Part shown: positions 56,859 through 64,000 of the stretch, piece after piece | Layout: the number at the start of each line of letters is the position of its first letter | Position numbering within the stretch: position 1 is the first letter of the stretch | Position numbers and translations under genes: made by a program | Source of the DNA: Priapulus caudatus | Lineage: Eukaryota; Priapulida; Priapulimorpha; Priapulimorphida; Priapulidae | Assembly (NCBI RefSeq): GCF_000485595.1 | Contig: NW_014577819.1 | Coordinates: 71,038-135,037 of the forward strand | Length of the DNA stretch: 64,000 bases | Direction: 5' to 3' | The notes under the pieces: model-generated | The model's database searches: none | Told to the model about the DNA's origin: nothing | What the model saw: only the letters and a program-made list of their open reading frames with translations

Positions 56859-59060
56859 ATGAGTGGGAAACGCGGCAGGTATCAGTTAGTCAATGGAAGC
56901 CAGATGCCAACCAAGCAGGAGTTCAGCCCTGTTGGATTCTACAAAAAGTCGGGTTACTTGAGTCCTCTGGAGCGGGCATGCCTCAATATTCCAAAAGGTG
57001 TTCCATCGCAACACAAGCAGCAGCCAGTGCCTCCCCGAGCTCGCCGGAAGCTAAGCTGTACCAGGTTGAAAAAAGTGAGGGAAGTGTGCATCCCTGCCAT
57101 CACCAGAAACAAGGTGATGGATAGTCAGCCAGCACAGTTACCAAGGAAAGCAACCTCTCCTAGGAAAGCAACCTCCCCTAGGAAAGCAACCTCCCCTAGG
57201 AAAGCAACCTCCCCTAGGAAAACAACCTCCCCTAGGAAAGCAACCTCTCCTATGAAAGAAAGCTCTCCTAGGAAAGCAACCTCCCCTAGGAAAACAACCT
57301 CCCCTAGGAAAGCAACCTCTCCTAGGAAAGCAACCTCCCCTAGGAAAACAACCTCCCCTAGGAAAACAACCTCCCCTAGGAAAGCAACCTCTCCTAGGAA
57401 AGCAACCTCTCCTAAGAAAGAAAGCTCTAGGAAAACAACTTCTCCTGGAAAAGAGACTTCCCCTAAAAAAGAAACTTCCCCCGAGAAAGTAACCTCTCCT
57501 AGTAAAGCAACCTCCCCTAGGAAGCCACCTGCTCGTAATACAATCTCCCCTGAGAAGTCAACCTTCCCTAGGAAAACAACATCTCCAAGAAAAGGAACTT
57601 CTACTAGGAATGAAGCCTCTCCCGAGAAAGCTGGTGGCGAAGCAGCCTCTAAGAATGAAGCCAGTTCTGCACCGGTGACCTCTGCACTTGAAACACCTAC
57701 CCTTACGCCTTCCAGCCAGAAAAAATTCTTTAAACATAAGCAACGTACTTCTCCTAGGAAAGGTTCTCCAAGTAAAGGGTCTCCCCGGAGGCGTGCTGTT
57801 GATAGATATGTGGAACAACAGTTGAAATCTGTTAAGGGGAAATCAGGTAGCCGGCTGTTATCGTTGCCATCCCGAGTAAAGGCGAATAAGGGTAGGCGTG
57901 ATACGGCAGCAGCTAGTCTACTCAATAATGTCAGGCGATCACCCCGAAAGCTCGACAGCCCAGCCGCTGGTGACTCGGCGAGACGAAGCGAGCCTGAGAT
58001 GCCTACACCTGCAGCGGTCGTCGATAACCATGACTCGAGCGATCGAGGCGACGAGATCGCGGGGAGGCGGTCGCCGAGGAAACGCGGCGCCGCAGCCGGC
58101 GACGACTCCGAACCCGACGCGAAGAGGACACGGAAAAAGCTGTCTTACATCGACGCCAGCGATCCGCCGACCCCGGGTCGCGGCAAGGACGGCGACGTCT
58201 GCAAGAGGGTCGAGGTCAAGCTGTTCCCGGTGTTCACCGGCGAGACGCCGCCGCGCCGCACCGGCCGCATCTCGCTCACCGCGTCGCCAGCGTCGTCCGC
58301 CGGCTCCCCGTCGTCGATCGCGCTCGCCAGCAGGTCGCGCCGCCGTCACCGCGACGGCAACGACGGCCGGGAGCAGCTGGTGATCGACGCCGGGCAGCGG
58401 CGGTTCGGCGCGACGCAGTGTGATGCCTGCGCGATGGTGTACACGCACGGCGAGGACGAGGACGAGGCCGCGCACACGCGCTTCCACGAGCGCCACCAGG
58501 CGGCGCTGCGCTTCGGCGGCTGGAAGCGCGAGCGCGTCGTGCGCGAGTACCCCGACGGTCGCGTCGTCATGGTGCTGCCCGACGACCCAGCGTACTGCCA
58601 GCGCAAGGTCGACGATGTGCGCCACCTTGTGGACGCCGACCTCGGCTTCGTCGACGTGAACGGCGGCGCCCTCTCGTCGCGACGTACGCTGCTCTTCGTC
58701 GCCGAGCGGCGCGTCATTGGCTGCTGCGTCGTCGAGGAGACGCATCGCGGTTACCGGGCGCTCAGCAGTGCGCGGCCGCGCGGCGCGGCGGGCTCGCCTG
58801 ACGACTCTGCGCAGCGCGTCTGGTTCTGCAGTGCGAAGCCCGAGCCGGCGCGCTGCGGCGTGTCGCGCATCTGGGTGCACTTGTCGTCGCGGCGACGCGG
58901 CATCGCGACGCGTCTGCTCGACTGCGTGTGTGAGAGCTTTGCGTTCGGCTGCACCCTGCGCCGAGAGGAGCTCGCTTTCTCCGACCCGACACCGGACGGG
59001 CGAGAGTTTGCGACCCGCTACATGGGCACGCCGCACTTCCTAGTGTACAAGTACCAGTGA
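56859..59060 (+). CDS. ESCO1/2: N-acetyltransferase ESCO (cohesin SMC3 acetyltransferase, Eco1 family)
   Basis: Acetylates SMC3 to establish sister chromatid cohesion. Uninterrupted 733-residue frame. N-terminal FYKKSGYLSPLERACL resembles the conserved box with YLNPLERKL seen in vertebrate ESCO1/2. Residues about 94-250 are a basic repeat of SPRKATSPRKTT units. The C-terminal part has a C2H2 finger (C-DAC, then H-TRFHERH, about residues 527-547), then the GNAT domain: LLFVAERRVIGCCVVEE, CGVSRIWVHLSSRRRGIATR (acetyl-CoA loop), and the hallmark FSDPTPDGREFATRYMGT ending LVYKYQ. The ATG at 56859 precedes the conserved N-terminal box. The second half is very GC-rich compared with the first. It could correspond to ESCO1 or ESCO2; invertebrates usually have one. 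Confidence 0.93.
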   Translation: MSGKRGRYQLVNGSQMPTKQEFSPVGFYKKSGYLSPLERACLNIPKGVPSQHKQQPVPPRARRKLSCTRLKKVREVCIPAITRNKVMDSQPAQLPRKATSPRKATSPRKATSPRKATSPRKTTSPRKATSPMKESSPRKATSPRKTTSPRKATSPRKATSPRKTTSPRKTTSPRKATSPRKATSPKKESSRKTTSPGKETSPKKETSPEKVTSPSKATSPRKPPARNTISPEKSTFPRKTTSPRKGTSTRNEASPEKAGGEAASKNEASSAPVTSALETPTLTPSSQKKFFKHKQRTSPRKGSPSKGSPRRRAVDRYVEQQLKSVKGKSGSRLLSLPSRVKANKGRRDTAAASLLNNVRRSPRKLDSPAAGDSARRSEPEMPTPAAVVDNHDSSDRGDEIAGRRSPRKRGAAAGDDSEPDAKRTRKKLSYIDASDPPTPGRGKDGDVCKRVEVKLFPVFTGETPPRRTGRISLTASPASSAGSPSSIALASRSRRRHRDGNDGREQLVIDAGQRRFGATQCDACAMVYTHGEDEDEAAHTRFHERHQAALRFGGWKRERVVREYPDGRVVMVLPDDPAYCQRKVDDVRHLVDADLGFVDVNGGALSSRRTLLFVAERRVIGCCVVEETHRGYRALSSARPRGAAGSPDDSAQRVWFCSAKPEPARCGVSRIWVHLSSRRRGIATRLLDCVCESFAFGCTLRREELAFSDPTPDGREFATRYMGTPHFLVYKYQ
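57139..57600 (+). repeat. 18-bp coding minisatellite in ESCO
   Basis: Tandem CCTAGGAAAGCAACCTCC units, about 25 copies, the first half nearly identical, encoding alternating SPRKAT / SPRKTT. Degenerate copies continue to about 57600 (SPEKVT, SPSKAT). Confidence 0.9.
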
Positions 59061-60018
59061 GTTTGTGTAGGGCTGCGCTGGCAAGCCGCACTCGCTCGTG
59101 TACTACTACAAGTACCGCTGAGTAGAATGCAAACTTCACCTGTCAAAAGACAGATTTAGAGAGAAAAAAAAGTCATTGAATAGTATCATTTTTTAGTCCT
59201 CTGTGTGATGTTCATGGTTTATTACTTCATTGTTTGTTTCCAGGTTTCTGTAGATAACTACAGTATTATCGAGTGATGTATCCTCACGGACCCTTAGTGG
59301 ATAATAAAGTTTGCTATCTTGCGTTATTAAATCGAAATAATATTCCCTGGTATACTCTCACATTTATTGTATAAACAACAATATGTAATTAGCGAAGAAT
59401 CTAGTGATATAGATGTTAGATGATGTAGGATACCATTCAAGTTGTTTATTCGTCTTACCATTATTGAAAATGGTAAGTGTTAGTATATAGTATTTTGTAT
59501 TTTTTTTTCAGTAAAAGACAGATATAAGACCAGAAATGTTTTATAGTTTTGAATAGTGGTGAAATGGGACCACAACTGTATTTGCTATGAAGACTAATAT
59601 TAGATTGAGTGTTTTGTCTTATGTTTGCACTATCAGTATGTTGAAATTTTATAATAAGCTATAGAAAATAAAAGTATTTGTATTACTAATATGTGTTGTG
59701 CACTCTTTATTGCTGACAATTTGCAGAAATAAAATTGCTTGAATGTTGCAATATACATATTTTGCATATATACATACCCTACAACCTTCCGTACCTCTTT
59801 TCCTTATATCTCTGCATCACCACACCCCTACAGCCTTTCTCTTTGGTATTCTGAGTTTGTGATACAGTGTCAGTGTTTGTGATATCCATTTTCGAAATAA
59901 TGACTTAAAATTAATCGTTTAAATATCTTTTGAAATGAAGCCGATTAAGAGGTTTTTCATGCTACTGACATGGTTGCACTTGCACGTGTTGGCAGGAGTG
60001 TGAAAGCGCCACGTTGCC
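59061..60018. other. ESCO 3' flank
   Basis: Non-coding, AT-rich after 59130. Polyadenylation-type AATAAA near 59303 and 59669. It starts with an echo of the ESCO C-terminus at 59080-59121 (see findings). Confidence 0.45.
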
Positions 60019-60142
60019 ATGGCTGTATCTTCAGCTATCTCAGAACCACAGTATCTAGAATACCTGGAGAATGCATCCAGTTTCAACACAAGGCTATGCA
60101 TAGAGCGACGACTGAGACTGCCCTATCTGGATTCTCAAACAG
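60019..60142 (+). CDS. First coding exon of a DPF/d4 family (requiem) protein, incomplete
   Basis: ATG at 60019 opens MAVSSAISEPQYLEYLENAS, followed by FNTRLCIERRLRLPYLDSQT and a GTAATT donor in phase 1. This matches the start of the Requiem/DPF N-terminal domain of DPF1-3 (ubi-d4), whose next exon begins G-V-A-Q-x-x-C-Y-I-W-M. These proteins are BAF complex subunits with tandem PHD fingers. I could not find the next exon in the remaining 3.9 kb, so the gene continues beyond the window or across a misjoin. Confidence 0.7.
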
Positions 60143-60477
60143 GTAATTCACAATGACCAATCATTACTTGGTTGCATCAAGAATTGCGAGAAAAAAATAT
60201 CTGTTCGACAATAGGTTCAGCAGTTGGGCTGACTTGCTCCAGATCACAGATTTTAGCCTGTTTTGAACAGCAGATGTTAATGAAGGTGGGGGAAAATGTT
60301 CCCAGTTGCACAGGAAAATAGTAGTGTTTTGCAATGGCTCCAGTGCACAAGTAAAATCTGGTGGACGTGCATAAAAAACCCCATTCCCACATTCTCTAGA
60401 TCACGCTTATAAGTGTGCTGCACATTTAGTATTATAGTTTGGAAATTAAAAATTTTTTTTCTGACTGTTGTTAACAA

Positions 60478-61017
60478 TAGCGCATTCACACGGACGTTTT
60501 TGGCACCGAGCTAATAGGCTCGCGCCAGATTTGGCTCGAGCGAGTGTTCAACACTGACGTTTATGGCCCGCGAGCCAGATTTGTCCTACATCGAAAACAT
60601 CGTACCAGGCTCGAGCCAAATTTTAGCAGCCACTTTCGTGAGCGGTACAATCGGTTGAGGCGATAGATGCCGCGCAGTGTCGCGAACGCTGTTATCTTTG
60701 ACGAATAAAGTCAAAACACGTATACAAAATTTCGAAAATTCGATCCAGATGCTCACGTTTTCAGATTGATAATTGAACTCGGACGAATAAACCACTCTGA
60801 ATGGTACACAACAGCCATCCTCGCGACATACTGCCAAAAGTATCTGTGAATATCTTGTGCAATAAAATTTTATTTGAATTTGAATTTTGAATGTTGACAG
60901 ACAAGTATTCGGCATTGCGTACACCGTTGAACACTCCGACCACACGGCGACTGAGCCAAAGTCTAGCCCATTTCGGCTCTTAGCTCAAAACCATGACCCG
61001 TGTGAACGGCGACTAAT
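60478..61017. mobile_element. MITE with GCGCATTCACACGG termini
   Basis: The left end GCGCATTCACACGGACGTTT (60481) and right end ACCCGTGTGAACGGCGAC (to about 61015) form inverted termini. The inner part repeats GCTCGAGCC/GGCTCGCG motifs. It resembles in style the element at 34187-34645. Inside the presumed first intron of the DPF gene. Confidence 0.6.
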
Positions 61018-61909
61018 GTAAGCTCGTAAGCGTGCATTGCAGCCATAATTCGTTAGGTTGACACGAACGCCGGCTCTCTGGTCTGAATATGTCATAAGTG
61101 CAATGTGCAAGCGTACGATGTGGCCAAATCTGTGCAATTTGTTTAGGCGTATGCACGCAAAAAAAACTCTCCCTCTGGATGCAGAAAGCGCATCGCGAAC
61201 CCAGGCAACACCAAGGCAGGCTGTATTACGTAATCCCAGCCAACAGAGGGTTCGCAAAGAACGGTTCTTCTCACACCTTCCATGCAGTAATAGAATCTAT
61301 GAAGTCGCAGACAATGACTTGTCACGATATCCGGTTTGGTGCAAATTGCAATTGTTGTCAAGGAACGATCATCTGTTCTAATTAAATAGCTGTGAAAAAT
61401 CAGTAAAGTTTACTGTTAAACATCATTTTCAAGCAAGTTAAACTGTGGACTTATCAATCTTATACCTTGATCTACTTCCAGGCTGTTATAGATAGCATCA
61501 TTTTCAAGGTTTAATTTATAATTAATTAGCTATACTTCAATGTTTTATTTCAGCTACATTGTGAGGAATACGAAAACCCAAAGCGCATGATGGATTATGT
61601 TTATATTGGGCCGTTTGTATTATTTCTAGCAATTATTCGATAACTTGAACTTCCCGTTGTGCCACATGTAATTTTCTAACATTTCATTTCATGGCAAATA
61701 CTAAATATTCTGGATCTGAAAAGATGACAAATATAATCAAGACTAATGATACATATTGTCATTAATGAAGCGATGGATGATATGATTTATATTGCCCCCG
61801 CTTTTCATCTCATCTTAAAAAAAAGTGATCAGCCATACCAATCGTAAAGTACATAAGTCAACTTTGAGTTACGAGTTTGATTGGTCTGGCAGGTAAAGTC
61901 ACTTGTAAC

Positions 61910-62560
61910 TCAAAATGTGTCGCCGTGTGTTCGCCATCGCCGCGTGTTTGCCATCGCCGCGTGTTCGCCGTCGCCGCGTGTTCTCTGTCGCCCTGTGTTC
62001 ACCGTCGCCCTGTGTTCACTGCCGCGTTCATCACGTCGCCGCCGTATTCGCCGTCGCCCGTGTGACCCGTCATCTGTGTGTTCATCGTCGCGCCGCCGGC
62101 CGCCCGCCGCGGGCTGCCGAGGCCCCCGCCCGCGCGCCGCCCCCCCGCCGCGCGGCGCTGGCGCCCCGCCGCGCCGCGCGGCGGCTCGGCGTGTGCCCCG
62201 CGGCGGCGGGCCCGCCTGGCCGGGCCGCGCCCGCGTCCTCCGGCGCGGGCGCGCCCGCCCGCGTCCGCGGGCCGCCCGCCGGCCGCGCGGCGCGCGGCGC
62301 CCGCCGCGGCCCCGGGCCGCTCCGCGGTGTGTCTCCGTCGCTCTGTGTTTTCCCAGTCGCGCATGTTCCCCTCCGCCGTGTTTCCATCGTCCGAGTGTTG
62401 TTCGCCGTCGCAGCGCAGTTCCCAGTCGCGCGCGTTCAACCGTCGTGCGTTCACCGAACGTTCCCTCCGCAGAAACGAGCACCAGATCACGACGGAGAAC
62501 ACTGCGCTGAGTCAGCAGCGACGACGTGGCGCCCTCTCTGCTGTCGCCGAGTGAGACACA
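61910..62560. repeat. CGTGTTCGCCGTCGC minisatellite with an ultra-GC-rich core
   Basis: 61915-62080 is a degenerate 15-bp-type repeat (TCGCCGCGTGTTCGCC and variants). 62085-62335 is almost pure G+C with runs such as CGCCGCGCGGCGC. Then the flanking repeat resumes (62335-62450). Several long overlapping Arg/Ala/Pro-rich frames on both strands are a by-product of composition. Confidence 0.7.
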
Positions 62561-64000
62561 AAGACTGTGTACAAGGACCTACGACGAGCTGAGCGACCTC
62601 GCCGGACCGAACTCACGGCTAGATCGAGACGTCGACTCGACAATACCAAGGACCTACTGCGCGCGCCGCCTCCGCAAGAAGAAGGTAGCGACGCGAACAC
62701 GAAACGCGTCTTGCGTGGCAGGGAGTGGGGTACGCGCCGGGGGTGTGTAAGTGTGGGCGATTGACTGCGTGCGTGGCCTTGCGGCTGTGGGCGTGATGAC
62801 TTAGACTAGGATGTGTGGGTGCGGTAGCTGTACCTTGTGCGTGCGTTGTGATAGCTGTGTTGTTGTTGTTTTTGGGTTATGTCTATCCTGTGTTTTGTAG
62901 TGTTCTGGTAGGTACTGGTTGTAATGGTCTGGGTGTGGTACACTCTAGTCTGTGTTGGTCGGGGTTGTGGTAGCTGCTGGCTGGTAAAGGCTCTGGGTTA
63001 GTTAGCTGTGTTTGTAGTTCTGGCGTTATGGAGCTTATTAGTGATAGCCGTTGGTTGGTACTACAGTAACGCAATCTATTATCGCAAGGAACCCTTGGAC
63101 CAAGACTAACACGTTTCGGAATCGGAATTCTTTCGATTTGATGGTCGACTGACAAATATAAGCATACCGATTAATTCCCGCAACCTAGCCAAGTACAAAA
63201 ACAGTTTGAGTATATGTGTGAAGTATGACAAACACATTGATATTCTGCACTGATCCTTGTGTGGGTCCAAACTCGAGCTTGTGTGCAACAACCGTCCACG
63301 AAAAAAACTTTCCCGATTTTCTCGAGCTTTTCGGTTTCAAGATTTCCGGAATAATAGATTCGTACTGTATATTGGCTGTGAATTCTTACTACACTGATAA
63401 ACTGGATGAAGTCTGCTTCACATATAGAATAGCAGCTGATGCTATTTATCTATGGATGATAAACTCGTATAATGACAGCATTTAATATTCTTTCTTATAT
63501 TTTATTTCGCTGAAGCACCTGCAGGAAAAAGAAAGAGAAAGGATGCAGGAAAGACGGAAGGAGTTGGAAGTTGAGAAGGCCAATATTGTTGTGATAGTAA
63601 GTGTGAATAATTGGCCATTACTTACCACGTACTTAATGACGAAACATGTTTATAATGTACAGCGCTTTTGTGTCTGAATGTCTTATCATCGCCTGACTTT
63701 CGTTGTTTGAATAGCTCAGTTAATTAACTAACATTTTTCATGCCTCATGCCTAATTGTCTCATGCATCTTATGTATAACAAAACTTCTCGTATTTACTGC
63801 ACTGAGTGCTACTACTAAGTCCCCTGTTAGATCACTTCTAAAAACCGTAAGCGTATCTCCAGCCTTGAGCAAACACTTTGTTGTTACTGATTCTATGTAT
63901 CTTCTCCTGTTAAAAACATTCCATACTGTTCCTATGTAATGCCACTTACAGCTCATCATTGAAACTTCTCTCTTCTCTTCTCTCTCTACCTCTCTCCTAT
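62561..64000. other. Right end of window, no confident gene
   Basis: 62700-63080 is GT-rich simple sequence. 63225-63485 is an 86-codon open frame (starting MTNTLIFCTDPCVGPNSS) with no family I know. 63526-63591 might be an exon: CAG acceptor, EKERERMQERRKELEVEKAN, then a GTAAGT-like donor. None can be tied to the DPF gene at 60019. A CTCTCTTCTC microsatellite starts at 63966. Confidence 0.35.

Noticed and set aside
57125-57925. 266-codon minus-strand frame made of FLGEVA repeats
   Set aside because: Antisense reading of the ESCO SPRK minisatellite.
61881-62592. Several Arg/Ala/Pro-rich frames up to 225 codons
   Set aside because: Open in most frames because stop codons are rare at extreme GC; no conserved motif.

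Overview
The window is eukaryotic, almost certainly from an invertebrate metazoan. Spliced genes with GT-AG introns, mitochondrial and Golgi/ciliary housekeeping proteins, intron-hosted box C/D snoRNAs, interstitial TTAGGG runs and a very high density of short inverted-repeat transposons all point that way. I cannot fix the species; an early-branching marine animal such as a sponge is plausible, but that is inference. A 10-base N gap (55401-55410) shows this is a scaffold.

Layout, left to right. (1) 1-16055: the mitochondrial ATP synthase beta gene (ATP5F1B), + strand, present in two overlapping tandem copies of about 7 kb (1-7365 and 7797-14784). The clean and error-rich halves of the copies are complementary, so it looks like an assembly duplication. 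The introns carry three related C/D snoRNAs. (2) 17771-21461, - strand: CCDC89-like coiled-coil protein. (3) 21.5-25.5 kb: transposon-rich intergenic DNA. (4) 25524-28443, + strand: mitochondrial peptide chain release factor 1 (MTRF1/MTRF1L type), 8 exons. (5) 28.4-30.75 kb: a 1.5-kb inverted-repeat element. (6) 30751-38017, - strand: ribosomal protein L12, 6 exons, with U15-like snoRNA copies in three introns and nested foldback elements in a 4.5-kb first intron. (7) 38208-47386, + strand: proteasome lid subunit PSMD8/Rpn12, 8 exons, divergent from RPL12 across 190 bp. Its third intron holds an intronless class A GPCR gene on the opposite strand (41861-43291). (8) 48420-54763, - strand: proteasome base ATPase PSMC6/Rpt4, 10 exons, convergent with PSMD8. 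(9) 56859-59060, + strand: a single-exon ESCO-type cohesin acetyltransferase with a long SPRK minisatellite. (10) 60019 onward, + strand: first exon of a DPF/d4 (requiem) family gene that is not completed in the window, followed by an extremely GC-rich block and possible orphan exons.

The reconstructed exons keep one reading frame, and the totals match the known proteins: RPL12 165 aa, PSMD8 266 aa, PSMC6 391 aa, MTRF1-type 482 aa. Two 19S proteasome subunits lie tail to tail, and a ribosomal protein gene shares a promoter region with one of them, giving a compact translation/proteolysis housekeeping neighbourhood. The least ordinary items are the intronic snoRNA families, the nested GPCR with a sequon-rich repeated extracellular loop, the large foldback elements, and the ATP5F1B duplication artefact.
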